From a virus, in IMG/VR virus record IMGVR_UViG_3300021364_001428, positions 1 through 58,353 of that record: DNA of 58,353 bases; one strand, written 5' to 3'. Both the position numbers and the translations under genes were made by a program. The notes beneath the pieces are model-generated. The model made no database searches. It had not been told where the DNA came from and saw only the letters and a list, made by a program, of their open reading frames with translations. Below are positions 33,178 to 41,919 of the stretch, piece after piece; position 1 is the first letter of the stretch, and every line of letters starts with the position of its first letter.

Positions 33178-34677
33178 TTATAGCTCTAATGTACCATTCT
33201 TAACATTAAACGAGATGTACTGAGTCTCTGGGTGGAAGCCAGCCTCAACTAGTGCGTAGCGAGACTTAACTGCAACCTTAGGAGCCATAGTACCCTCAGC
33301 GATAGTCTGTACTGATTCAGCCATCAAGTAAGGCATGAATACTAGACCAGGACCGTTACCGTCGCCCTTACGACCAACTAGGATCTCGTGGCCTTGAGTA
33401 TCGCCTTCAAATGCCATTAGAGGGTCAGTGTAGACGTTGATACCTGCAACAGATCCAACTGGGTAGATTGCGCCTGCAACCTGGTTGAATGTGTTAGCCA
33501 TTGGGTTTGGTACGAAACCAGCAATACCCTGCATAGCTGAAGCAACTTTAGCGTCAACAACTGCGAAGTTACCAGCACCTCTTCTGCCTCTGTTAGCAAT
33601 TAGGTTAGCAGCAGCTAGAATGTTAGTCAACATTCTTCTGTGAGCTTCACCTCTAGTCTCACCGCCGTAGTTAGTATTTGGGGCTAGATCTAGTTCACCT
33701 TCAGTGTTAGTAGCTGCGTCAGCACCTAAGAATGAGCATGCTTGAGCATTAGTAATAGCTAGTGCTCTCATTGCTCTTAGGATGTGAGCGTTGATAGACT
33801 GAGTTAACTCGTTAGTTAGAACTGACTCAACCTGAGCAACAGCGTCAACGCCGAATTGCTTCAAGTCTTGAACCTGCTCACGAGTAACAGCAGCTGCAAC
33901 TTGGAAAGTTTCAGCAGCAACTGACTTGCTGAATAGGCTCATGCCCATTAGTCTGTCAGCTGTTCTTTCACCGTCTTCTCTTGAGTAAGGAGAACCATCA
34001 GCATTACCAGAGAAACCTGGGATGTGATCGTCAAGAGCCTTAACTAGCTCAACTGAACCAGCGTCTGCACCTGCAGCTTCTAAGTCAGCAGCAACGTTAG
34101 AGTTAGCACCGTCAGTAGAAACTACTAAGTAGATTTGCTTACCGTCGATTCTAGAATCAGCAACATAAGTGTACTCACCGTTAGTACCACCAACTGCTGT
34201 GATGTTAGCTGAGCCAGCGCCAGATGCCTTAACGTATGTTGGGTTTTCAGCAGCGCCTAAACCGTTACCAGTGAAAGTGCCAACTGTACCTCCTTCGTAA
34301 GTGAAGTCTAGGTAAGATAGTAGACCCATAGGACCAGCCATTGGCACAACAGGTACCAAGTCTAGACCGATAGTCTGAGCTGCAACTTGCATCGCCAATG
34401 GCAATAGAGTTGGAGCCTTGTCGCCTGAACCAGGAGTGCCAGAACCTCCAACGTTTGCAGTGTTAGCTGCGCCTGGGAAGGTAACTGCGCCCATACCTGT
34501 TAGGTTCATAGGGCCAGGGTTGTTTCCTAAGGACATGATGTTTGCGTCCTCATATAGCTTGTGATTGTGGCAGTATTCGCTCATCCAAGCTAGCTTGTTA
34601 GAATCAGAGATGCCAGTAGCCTCCTCGATAATTGGAGCCCAAGTATTTCTGATTTCCGCTTCATTAATTTTTTGCAT
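33178..34677 (-). CDS. 23: major capsid protein (gp23)
   Basis: 499 residues (T4: 521). LPLAMQVAAQTIGLDLVPVVPMAGPMGLL (about 91-119) is the conserved gp23 entry to the HK97 fold. The C-terminus contains INVYTDPLMAF and SRYALVEAGFHPETQYI. An N-terminal prosegment is present: by alignment to T4 (FLTE cut), the likely gp21 cut is LYE/D after residue 43. Codon choice is rich in GCT/GTT/ACT as expected for a highly expressed gene. The 5' leader is long (about 90 nt from the late-type box). Confidence 0.95.
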   Translation of the reverse strand: MQKINEAEIRNTWAPIIEEATGISDSNKLAWMSEYCHNHKLYEDANIMSLGNNPGPMNLTGMGAVTFPGAANTANVGGSGTPGSGDKAPTLLPLAMQVAAQTIGLDLVPVVPMAGPMGLLSYLDFTYEGGTVGTFTGNGLGAAENPTYVKASGAGSANITAVGGTNGEYTYVADSRIDGKQIYLVVSTDGANSNVAADLEAAGADAGSVELVKALDDHIPGFSGNADGSPYSREDGERTADRLMGMSLFSKSVAAETFQVAAAVTREQVQDLKQFGVDAVAQVESVLTNELTQSINAHILRAMRALAITNAQACSFLGADAATNTEGELDLAPNTNYGGETRGEAHRRMLTNILAAANLIANRGRRGAGNFAVVDAKVASAMQGIAGFVPNPMANTFNQVAGAIYPVGSVAGINVYTDPLMAFEGDTQGHEILVGRKGDGNGPGLVFMPYLMAESVQTIAEGTMAPKVAVKSRYALVEAGFHPETQYISFNVKNGTLEL

Positions 34678-34764
34678 AATTAAATTTTTATTTTTTTTGC
34701 GGTTTGTTTAAATTCGACATTTACTTGGGCTTTCTGCTTCTGTCGCCCTATTCGTCGATAGTTT

Positions 34765-34772
34765 TATATATT
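34765..34772 (-). promoter_or_regulatory. late-promoter-like box (AATATATA) for gp23
   Basis: AATATATAAAACT on the minus strand, 88 nt before gp23, giving the longest leader of the set. Confidence 0.5.
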
Positions 34773-34780
34773 TTTATTGA

Positions 34781-35194
34781 TTATTTTTCGTATGCTGCTT
34801 TAGCCTTTTTCATTGCAAGCGTAATTACTTTAATTACATCTACCAATTTAGCATCTTGTAAATTAAAAGGTATTGAATAATCATCATCGCCAGCAAAGTA
34901 TTCAATTCTGTCGTTAGCAACATTTACACCCCAATCAAAAGGAGCCTCGTCAACATCACGACCTAACATACCAAATATAGCATCAAGTGTACCGAAAGTC
35001 ATTAAAGGTCCATCCCAATTAGGTGGTTTAGTTTGTACAGTGTAGCTTTCTTGGTAATCTGCGCCGCCTTCGGATTCTTCATCTGCATAGCGTAACATCT
35101 TTTTAGCAAATGCAGGGTCAGTCCTTACTTTATCATGGACGTCAATTGACTTCTCAGTTATGAGAAACTGTTCGAATAATTTTACGTATTTCAT
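34781..35194 (-). CDS. small prohead-region protein with capsid-targeting-like leader (137 aa)
   Basis: Begins MKYVKLFEQFLITEKS, nearly the same leader as the protein at 37202-37540. ITE/K fits a gp21-type (I/L)xE cut. The rest is a small acidic-basic domain ending in a Lys/Ala helix. It overlaps the stop of the gp21-scaffold gene (TAATG) and precedes gp23, so it is probably a head-core protein. Confidence 0.65.
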   Translation of the reverse strand: MKYVKLFEQFLITEKSIDVHDKVRTDPAFAKKMLRYADEESEGGADYQESYTVQTKPPNWDGPLMTFGTLDAIFGMLGRDVDEAPFDWGVNVANDRIEYFAGDDDYSIPFNLQDAKLVDVIKVITLAMKKAKAAYEK

Positions 35195-37143
35195 TATTTC
35201 TTAAATCTCTTCTTTAATTGATCAGCATAAGTAGAGACGTCATACATTGGCTTAGTCTCTTCTTGAACTGACTTATTTTCGTTGACCATTTCAAGTCTTT
35301 CCATATTAGGCTTAGACTCTCTTAGGTCTCTAGTTTGCCAGAAGTTAGCTACTTGATACTCAGTGTTTAGAGTAAAGTACTTAGACTGAGCAAGAACTTG
35401 TGCTTGCTTAGACTCTGACAATGATTCCCACTGCTCTTTGTACTCAGAAGGCATTGCTGATAGAACAAATGGCTCTGCATTTCTGTTTTCAACAATCAAT
35501 TGTGAAGACTCGATTAGAGAAACAATTTGTGATTCAGTCATAAAGCCACGCTTAGCAACAGCTTGTCTAACTTCTTTCTTAGCATCCTCATTCAACTCAT
35601 TGTACTTAGACTGAGTAGAACCAGAAACGATTCTAAAGAATGATGGGTTTTCGTTTTCTTTGATTAGAGCCTTCTCAACTAGAGTGTCAAGCTTAGATGT
35701 GATCTCAGTCTTGTAAGCTTCTAGTGGATCATGGGCTCCGTCTTCACCAACGTCAGACTTAGCTGGATCTTCTCCGTCCTTAGTCTCATCTTCAACTTCA
35801 GAGTCAGACTTTTTAAGATCAGCCTTTAGGTCTTCTGCATCAGTAGTTGCATCTTCAATGTCTTTAGATACATCTCCTTCTTTAGAGTTATCTCCAACCT
35901 CAGTGTCCTTTTCAAGATCTTCAACTTCTTTACCAGCCTCAGTACCTTCTTCTTCGGTAACTAGATTCTCGTTAATAGACTCAGCAATATATTGTGCATA
36001 TTCTGTAACTGACTCTAGGTTCTCCTTCAAGTAGTCGACATATTCAATCAACTTATCGTTCTCAGTAAAACCTTCGTTGCTAGCCTCTGCAATATAGTTA
36101 GCATACTCTTTCAACTTGTTTACTGACTCAGCTACAGTTTCAGTATACTGAATAGACTGATCAACTTTTTCTGCAACATGTTCAGAGTATTGAATACCTT
36201 GATCTGCTTTTTCTGCAATGTGCTCAGAGTATTGAATAGACTGATCTAGCTTTTCTGCAACGTGCTCAGCATATTGAATACCATTATCAGCTTGTTCAGC
36301 GACATACTCTGTGTATTGGATATTCTTATCTAACTGTTCTGCCAAGTACTGCGTGTACTCAGAGATTCTGTTAATGTTTTCAACTAAGTGATCGTTATGA
36401 GCGATAACCTCTTGGATTTGTTCTGTAACTGGAGCGTTATCAGATCCTGTCTTGACTTCATCGATAGAGTTCTTTAGAGTCTTAATCTCTTCAGCCAAGT
36501 ACTCTGTATACTTATTGAAGTCATTTGCGTTTACAAATTCTTCCATTTTTTCAATATTATTTTGATTTGAGTTTGTTGTTTCTAATACTTGAGAAGATCC
36601 GATCTCGTAGATGAATAAATTTTCATCATTAGAGAAACCGTATGACTCATTTACTCTTGAGAGTTCGGCATTCTCGAAACCAGGATCTGCAACTAAGTCA
36701 TAAGTAAATAGTTGCTTGATTTTTACTTTTCCGCTAGACTCCACAGTACCGGCAGCTCTAGAAGAAATTTGCAATGGGACACCAGCATCAACTAGTGCTT
36801 TAGCTTGTCTTCCAGCATCAGTATCAAGTAGTCTAATTCTACCTCTTACCTGCTTAGAGTCTCCATCATAAAAAAGTTCCTCGATCACGTGAGAAACATT
36901 CTTTAATGAAATATCAAATTGCTGAGGGTGGTCTAATTCTCCTAGAAGTTTAGAAGACTTGATTTTATTTTGTAGTGCTTCAATTTGGGGAACGTATTCA
37001 CCTTCTGTATAAATACGATTGTTCTTATTTTTAGAGTCAATTTCTCCAAAAATACCCTCTAGCACATAGTCTTTAGATTCACCAGCAACTGATAAGCTGC
37101 CAGACGATCTCTCGACTATCAATAAATTTTTTAAATCTGCCAT
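35194..37143 (-). CDS. 21: prohead protease fused to scaffold (gp21-gp22 fusion)
   Basis: 649 residues. Residues 1-180 form the prohead protease (S77 type): GEIDSKNKNNRIY, GELDHP with catalytic His72, and QISSRAAG with the Ser at 127/128. From about 200 the protein becomes a long acidic coiled-coil scaffold, including near-exact 14-residue repeats (IQYxExVAEKxDQS) at about 262-392, a Glu/Asp/Lys-rich stretch, and a helical C-terminus ending QLKKRFKK. No separate gp22 lies between here and gp23. T4 codes protease (gp21) and scaffold (gp22) separately. Many (I/L/V)xE sites in the scaffold part would allow self-digestion at maturation. Confidence 0.88.
   Translation of the reverse strand: MADLKNLLIVERSSGSLSVAGESKDYVLEGIFGEIDSKNKNNRIYTEGEYVPQIEALQNKIKSSKLLGELDHPQQFDISLKNVSHVIEELFYDGDSKQVRGRIRLLDTDAGRQAKALVDAGVPLQISSRAAGTVESSGKVKIKQLFTYDLVADPGFENAELSRVNESYGFSNDENLFIYEIGSSQVLETTNSNQNNIEKMEEFVNANDFNKYTEYLAEEIKTLKNSIDEVKTGSDNAPVTEQIQEVIAHNDHLVENINRISEYTQYLAEQLDKNIQYTEYVAEQADNGIQYAEHVAEKLDQSIQYSEHIAEKADQGIQYSEHVAEKVDQSIQYTETVAESVNKLKEYANYIAEASNEGFTENDKLIEYVDYLKENLESVTEYAQYIAESINENLVTEEEGTEAGKEVEDLEKDTEVGDNSKEGDVSKDIEDATTDAEDLKADLKKSDSEVEDETKDGEDPAKSDVGEDGAHDPLEAYKTEITSKLDTLVEKALIKENENPSFFRIVSGSTQSKYNELNEDAKKEVRQAVAKRGFMTESQIVSLIESSQLIVENRNAEPFVLSAMPSEYKEQWESLSESKQAQVLAQSKYFTLNTEYQVANFWQTRDLRESKPNMERLEMVNENKSVQEETKPMYDVSTYADQLKKRFKK
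35968..36360 (-). repeat. 14-residue coding repeats in scaffold domain
   Basis: About nine imperfect 42-nt units encoding EYxxYxAExxDxxIQ-type tetradecapeptides. The central five (IQYTEYVAEQADNG and kin) are the most regular. Fourteen residues equal four heptad-like turns of coiled coil, so the repeats probably set scaffold rod length. Confidence 0.8.
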
Positions 37144-37162
37144 TATATGGGTCTATTTTTGT

Positions 37163-37170
37163 TATATATC
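37163..37170 (-). promoter_or_regulatory. late-promoter-like box (GATATATA)
   Basis: AGATATATAACAAAA on the minus strand, 20 nt before the protease-scaffold gene. Confidence 0.55.
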
Positions 37171-37201
37171 TGCTTTCTTTGTAGTAAAAATCATCAAATG
37201 A

Positions 37202-37540
37202 TTAGATACCTAATCCGCCGTCATCCTCTTCTGCTTCTTTCTCCTCTTTTTCTTTTTCTTTTTCTTCTTCAGCTTGTTCAGCACCATAGTCGTTAAAGGC
37301 TTTTTTTATAGCCGACATAGCTTCAATAGAGAATGATCCCTCGCCATACTTATCATAAAAATATTGTTCAATTTCTTTCTCTGTATCCGAAGAAATAATA
37401 GCCCCTAGAATTTCTTGAGCAGAAATCTTTTTACCCTTTACCGTGATAACGGAATCTACTTCTACTTTAGAGTCATCTCCGGCTAAAACTGAATCTTTAG
37501 CCTCTTTTATAAATTGTTCAAATAGTCTTAAATATTTCAT
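37202..37540 (-). CDS. acidic prohead core protein with targeting leader (gp67/68 position)
   Basis: 112 residues. MKYLRLFEQFIKEAKDS leader with IKE/A matching a gp21-type cut; a compact middle (ISAQEILGAIISSDTEKEIE); then a Glu/Lys-rich acidic tail ending DDGGLGI. It sits between gp20 and gp21, exactly where T4 has the small prohead core genes 67 and 68. Probably an internal core protein removed or trimmed at maturation. Confidence 0.65.
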   Translation of the reverse strand: MKYLRLFEQFIKEAKDSVLAGDDSKVEVDSVITVKGKKISAQEILGAIISSDTEKEIEQYFYDKYGEGSFSIEAMSAIKKAFNDYGAEQAEEEKEKEKEEKEAEEDDGGLGI

Positions 37541-37553
37541 AATTAATTATAAG

Positions 37554-39152
37554 TTAGAAGCCAAATCCCATATCGTCATCGGGTATAGGTGCTTCAGCAT
37601 CTTTTTTGCTTGTTTTTGATTTAGCTGCATCATTAGCTGCAATATCATCAGGTGTTAGATTGAGATAACGCTTGACTAAGAATTCCATATCGAAGTAGTA
37701 TTCTTCTTCCATTGTTTCTTGATTAGTTATCATTAAGCTATCTCTCATAGATGAAATAAAGTCAAGTCGGCGCTCCATAATTTCCATAGTCTTAAGTTCT
37801 GCAAATGCATTATCCTCATTAAATTTCATAGAAACTTGAGTTTTAAACTGAGGATCCTCGGCAAACTCAGGATATTTTAAGCACATTTGAATATAAAGTG
37901 GCTTAACAAGAACCTCTTGGAATACAGAGCGAAGTCTATTAATAAACTTACTAAACTTAATTTCATCTCTAATCATACCATCAGCAGCGAGGTTAAAGTC
38001 TCCTCCTCCATCTTCATATAAGAATCTAGAATAAGGAATCTTAGAAACATGCTTTAACTTATCTGAGAAGTACTTAAGTGCCTCGGTGTCAGATAAGTCT
38101 GGACCTTCACCGCCGAGCGTTTCAATCTCTGGCTGATCTCCATCTTTAGATGGTAACCAATATTCTTTGTTAAACTGAAGCATAGGCTTACCATCTGTTG
38201 CTAAAGTACCGGAATCCCAATCAAAGTCAACTGTTTCTTTATATGAATTCATAAGCTGTGCAAGTGATTGCTTAGCACGAGTCTTAGACTTACCTCCAAC
38301 TGGAATAATAAACTTCATTCTAAATGAAGCATTGGTTACAGCCCAAATAACTCTAGTATGTTCCATAATTCTTAATAGATTGAAAGCTCTAATTAAACGT
38401 TCAACATAAGAAACTCTAGAAGCTGTAGTAATTGAAGAGTAAGATAGGTAAATGATTTGAGAATCATAAAGCTTTCTCTCTTTCATTGGATCATCTTTAA
38501 ATTGGACCCAAACCTTTTTACCATCATCATCGTTATAACCTGGAATCAAAGTAGTTGGGTCTAACTCTTTAAATCCAATAATCTCGGTTTGGTCAGGATT
38601 ATAAACAATCTCAAAGGCTAAATAACCATCTATCAAGAACTTTCTAAAAAAGTACCATGCTGATTGGTCTTGGTTAAAGCCAAAATAGTGATAGATTTGA
38701 TTAAAATATCTAACTAAATCCTTATCAACTTTATCAGAAACTTCCATACCTAAAATCTCTGGCCTAGCAAAGAAATTCTTCTCGTCGTAAACTATAGTTT
38801 CATCACAAAGGATATCTAAAATGTCTTCAACTTCATCATGTAATGAAAATTCTCTAAGCTCATCTCTCTTAGCAACATAATCTTGGTCAAAGAAAGGAAT
38901 ATTCTTTCTAAGCTGCATATCAGTAAGCGACATTGCTGCAAATGCTGAGTAGATATCATCATTATCTACACCCATTGGGTTTATTTGACCATAACCGAAA
39001 AGATCCTCCATTGGACCTATAGCCTGCGATTGGCGTATGACAAGGTCATCGTATCTCATACCAAAAGACGATAGCGTCTTTAGTGAGTCGCGTAACCTAA
39101 ATGGCCTTTTGCCAGTGCTCAAAGGCCCGTTTCTGTCTGTAAATCCTGCCAT
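37554..39152 (-). CDS. 20: portal protein (gp20)
   Basis: 532 residues (T4: 524). Typical segments are the EVEDILDILCDETIVYDE helix, GFNQDQSAWYFFRKFLIDGYLAFEIVYN, GFKELDPTTLIPGY, SRFLYEDGGGDFNLAADGMIRDEIKFSKFI and the YYFDMEFLVKRYLNLTPDDI C-terminal region. It forms the dodecameric DNA gate at one capsid vertex. Late-type box 24 nt upstream. Confidence 0.95.
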   Translation of the reverse strand: MAGFTDRNGPLSTGKRPFRLRDSLKTLSSFGMRYDDLVIRQSQAIGPMEDLFGYGQINPMGVDNDDIYSAFAAMSLTDMQLRKNIPFFDQDYVAKRDELREFSLHDEVEDILDILCDETIVYDEKNFFARPEILGMEVSDKVDKDLVRYFNQIYHYFGFNQDQSAWYFFRKFLIDGYLAFEIVYNPDQTEIIGFKELDPTTLIPGYNDDDGKKVWVQFKDDPMKERKLYDSQIIYLSYSSITTASRVSYVERLIRAFNLLRIMEHTRVIWAVTNASFRMKFIIPVGGKSKTRAKQSLAQLMNSYKETVDFDWDSGTLATDGKPMLQFNKEYWLPSKDGDQPEIETLGGEGPDLSDTEALKYFSDKLKHVSKIPYSRFLYEDGGGDFNLAADGMIRDEIKFSKFINRLRSVFQEVLVKPLYIQMCLKYPEFAEDPQFKTQVSMKFNEDNAFAELKTMEIMERRLDFISSMRDSLMITNQETMEEEYYFDMEFLVKRYLNLTPDDIAANDAAKSKTSKKDAEAPIPDDDMGFGF

Positions 39153-39174
39153 TTTTTACAATATTGTATTGGTT

Positions 39175-39786
39175 TTATATATTCTTCTTTCCGAGGTAGT
39201 TTCTAAACCTCCACTTTATTGAGCCAACAGTAGCTCCGTTTAAATCTATGAAATCACAAAGAGTTATTCTAGGCCATTCTTCATACGCTACAACTGCTTG
39301 ATTAGCCTTTCTATTTGGAATGTATTTTCTAATAGCAAAATCAAAACCAAATTGCTCTAAAAATGCAGAAGCCCCCTCATATGTTAAAGAGAGATGACCT
39401 TGAGTTATGGCATTATTGGCTCCAATGCCCATTGTTTTTGATTTTATCGATCCTTCCAATCTATCATAGACAAAATCTAATAGTTCTTCTTTTACCATAA
39501 TAGGTAATAAATTTAAATTTATGCCTAAATCATTACTATCCTTTGAGTTTAAAGCCAAAACTACTGGATTTCTATCCCACCATTCTAAACTATCTTTATA
39601 CTTAGGGTCATCATACCTAAAAACATATATCTTACCTGGTAAAAATCTAGATGATGTTTTAGCCACGGCCCTTTCATTCATTTTTTTTCTTGAAGTCTCG
39701 AACCAATCTTCAGCTTCTTTTCTAGCTAATCTTTTACCGCCGGCTTCTTTAGATAATTGTCGTATAGTCTTTTTAATATATCCCAT
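39175..39786 (-). CDS. conserved virion-associated protein, unknown (203 aa)
   Basis: Contains PGKIYVFRYDDPKYKDSLEWW and GINLNLLPI, a pattern (strand, YD..P, G.NL..L) seen in structural proteins of marine T4-like phages. The N-terminus is basic and helical. It starts immediately after the gp4-like gene and precedes gp20. A role in tail or head completion is possible, but I cannot name the T4 counterpart. Confidence 0.55.
   Translation of the reverse strand: MGYIKKTIRQLSKEAGGKRLARKEAEDWFETSRKKMNERAVAKTSSRFLPGKIYVFRYDDPKYKDSLEWWDRNPVVLALNSKDSNDLGINLNLLPIMVKEELLDFVYDRLEGSIKSKTMGIGANNAITQGHLSLTYEGASAFLEQFGFDFAIRKYIPNRKANQAVVAYEEWPRITLCDFIDLNGATVGSIKWRFRNYLGKKNI
39176..39183 (-). promoter_or_regulatory. 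late-promoter-like box (AATATATA)
   Basis: GAATATATAAAACC on the minus strand, 24 nt before gp20, inside the end of the upstream gene. Confidence 0.5.
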
Positions 39787-40259
39787 TATTTCAAGCTATT
39801 TTCAGTGAGAACGATAAATCTCCATCCTCTATCTTCTGCCCATCTTTTAGCATATGCATATTTGTCTCTATTCTTAATATACTGTTCAGCTAAAAATTTA
39901 TACGACTTAAGAGCTTTCTTAGAGTTCTTTTTAGGAGGCTCCGGTTTCTTAATCTGTGCTTCCGGTTTTATCTCAACTAAAAAGTCTTCATATGTATCTC
40001 CCTTCTTGACTCTCATAAAGAAATCTGGGTAATATCTATGTTCTTTACTATCTAGACTTGACCAATATTTAATTTCTACTGGCTCACTAGACCATGTCAA
40101 AACCTCATCCTTAGTATCACACATAATCATAAACTTTCTTTCCCAAGAGGATCTGTAAATAATAGGTGTTTTACCAGAATATTTTTCAGGATACTTAGGG
40201 TTAAAATAACCTTGAATGAATCCTGAATTTTTAGTGGGTTTGACATTCTTAATAGACAT
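39786..40259 (-). CDS. 4: head-completion nuclease (gp4-like)
   Basis: 157 residues (T4 gp4: 150). YRSSWERKFMIMCDTKDEVLTWSSEPVEI followed by HRYYPDFF and FLVEIKPEAQ gives the PD...ExK arrangement of the gp4 head-completion nuclease family, related to TnsA-like folds. It acts after packaging, when the filled head is prepared for tail joining. It overlaps both neighbours by one base. Confidence 0.85.
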   Translation of the reverse strand: MSIKNVKPTKNSGFIQGYFNPKYPEKYSGKTPIIYRSSWERKFMIMCDTKDEVLTWSSEPVEIKYWSSLDSKEHRYYPDFFMRVKKGDTYEDFLVEIKPEAQIKKPEPPKKNSKKALKSYKFLAEQYIKNRDKYAYAKRWAEDRGWRFIVLTENSLK

Positions 40260-40630
40260 CAGATATTAAATAATCCTCCTTCACCGTCCGATGAATTGGA
40301 TCTATCAATTGAAAGAGTGTCTTTGTATTTTTGTGGATGAATTTTATTCCATCCTTTAGCATAGCCTCGTTTAGCTATTTCTGTAAAGTACGCAAATGCG
40401 TTAGGGTATTGCGGATTAAAGTTTCTCCAATACTTAAGTAGATCTAAAATAGCAAATTGAAGACAATCTTGTCTATCATCTTCATTCAAATAACTCAATT
40501 TTCTAATAGCTCTTTCAGCTATCATAACCAACATCTTTTCTGCCTTAGGTGTTAGTTTCTCTTGTTCCTTTGATTTTACTATCTCGTCATATAAGTCCCT
40601 ATTGTTTAAGTAATTCTTTTTTCTAGGCAC
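40259..40630 (-). CDS. 55: late-transcription sigma factor (gp55-like)
   Basis: 123 residues. YLNNRDLYDEI at the N-terminus and DDRQDCLQFAILDLLKYWRNF, then PNAFAYFTEIAKRGYAKGW, match the T4 gp55 family (sigma region 2). No region 4 is present, as in gp55. The C-terminus GEGGLFNI is hydrophobic and could be the clamp-contact tail that gp55 uses. It would direct host RNA polymerase to late promoters. Shorter than T4 gp55 (185). Confidence 0.82.
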   Translation of the reverse strand: MPRKKNYLNNRDLYDEIVKSKEQEKLTPKAEKMLVMIAERAIRKLSYLNEDDRQDCLQFAILDLLKYWRNFNPQYPNAFAYFTEIAKRGYAKGWNKIHPQKYKDTLSIDRSNSSDGEGGLFNI

Positions 40631-40663
40631 GTTAATATTGTTAATTTCATTTAATATTATACG

Positions 40664-40695
40664 AAAAAAGGCCGATTTGTTTAAAACCGGCCTTT
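40664..40695 (-). terminator. rho-independent terminator after 390-aa gene
   Basis: AAAGGCCG/CGGCCTTT stem with a 13-nt A/T-rich loop on the minus strand, followed by TTTCG. Confidence 0.85.
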
Positions 40696-40715
40696 AACAT
40701 AAATTTGTTTATATC

Positions 40716-41888
40716 TTAAACTGTTTCACCAGCTGCTAAAGTTATAAATCTTTTTTCAGCTTTAAAAGGCTTATCTTCTACGAAAAAGGTAATTGGATCT
40801 TCAGAGCCTGCGGCAGCATATGCAACTGCATCAACCATAATTTCAGATCCTGAAGAAAGATCTTCAAAATCAACTTCAATTATACCTGGAACATATCCAT
40901 CATTTCTAGTAATACCCTCGTTTTCTAGAATTTTAATTTCCTTTGTCAATCTTTCAATTTCTTGATTAATCATGTGATCTGCTTCTTTAATCTCTTGAAT
41001 GGCCTTATTCGTCCCTGCTAAATCTCCTCTTTTATCCTTTAAAAAAGAAATCATTTCATGTAAGTTAGAAATCTTTTTATCTATTTCTGCCTTATTTTGA
41101 TTAGCTGCGTCTATAACATCTTCAAAAAGATCGGTAACATCAACTCCAGTATTTTCTAAAACATATTCTATTGCTTCAGTAATCGCCATATTTGTTAATT
41201 TTGAAATCTTAGTAGCCGAATTAAATCTATAAACGTATGCTGTATTATCTTTTCTCATAACTGCGTAAGAAATCGCACCTTCTACAATCTCTTTAACAAA
41301 TGGTAATTCTTGATACGCTTTGAAGTTTCTGGCTGCAATTTCAAATAGGCTTAAATATTGCTTATGTTCATATACAACATGGCCGGTTGCAAAAATATGC
41401 TCTGCAATATTTTCATCTAAAATTTCAGTTGTATTAATATACGCTTTATTGTTAGATGCGTCATATGTAAAACTCGTTACCATAGGCATTTTGTTAGACT
41501 CTGATAGCTTATTGTCGACTTCTACTAATTCATTCTCTATATCTTCTAAAACCGAAACGTTATTTGCTAGTTTAACCTCTTTTTTCTTTTCAGTTAAAAA
41601 TTGCTTCATCTCTGTTAACTTAAAGAAATTATTAGAATTATCTAAACTGGTTTGGTCAGCTTGCTTAACAAACATATTATTACGTATGTCATAGTATGCT
41701 TTAATTCCTGATTCGCTAACATCAAACGTGTACATTGCTTCTACTAATGCGTCAAATGTTCTATCCACATTTCTTATTTGTACTATTTGATTTTCATTGA
41801 CAGCAAAGCTTGCTCCAGAAGCATGAAATTGAGCTACGCCTTGATCTCCTAAAACCGGAGAAAATACTCTATTATTTGAATTAGTCAT
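40716..41888 (-). CDS. structural-region protein with coiled coil (390 aa)
   Basis: N-terminal half mixed alpha/beta (HIFATGHVVYEHKQYLSLFE); residues 265-325 form a coiled coil (AEIDKKISNLHEMISFLKDK, MINQEIERLTKEIKILENEG); the C-terminus is a small beta domain (GYVPGIIEVDFEDLSSGSEI). Late-type box upstream and a terminator after it suggest an abundant late protein. No family recognised. Confidence 0.65.
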   Translation of the reverse strand: MTNSNNRVFSPVLGDQGVAQFHASGASFAVNENQIVQIRNVDRTFDALVEAMYTFDVSESGIKAYYDIRNNMFVKQADQTSLDNSNNFFKLTEMKQFLTEKKKEVKLANNVSVLEDIENELVEVDNKLSESNKMPMVTSFTYDASNNKAYINTTEILDENIAEHIFATGHVVYEHKQYLSLFEIAARNFKAYQELPFVKEIVEGAISYAVMRKDNTAYVYRFNSATKISKLTNMAITEAIEYVLENTGVDVTDLFEDVIDAANQNKAEIDKKISNLHEMISFLKDKRGDLAGTNKAIQEIKEADHMINQEIERLTKEIKILENEGITRNDGYVPGIIEVDFEDLSSGSEIMVDAVAYAAAGSEDPITFFVEDKPFKAEKRFITLAAGETV

Positions 41889-41911
41889 ATCTTAAATTTT
41901 ATGATTTTCTA

Positions 41912-41919
41912 TATATATC
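41912..41919 (-). promoter_or_regulatory. late-promoter-like box (GATATATA)
   Basis: GATATATATAGAAA on the minus strand, 24 nt before the 390-residue gene. Confidence 0.55.

Noticed and set aside
35968-36360. CRISPR array
   Set aside because: The 42-nt repeats are in frame, degenerate at wobble positions and coding for a coiled-coil scaffold. No spacers are present.
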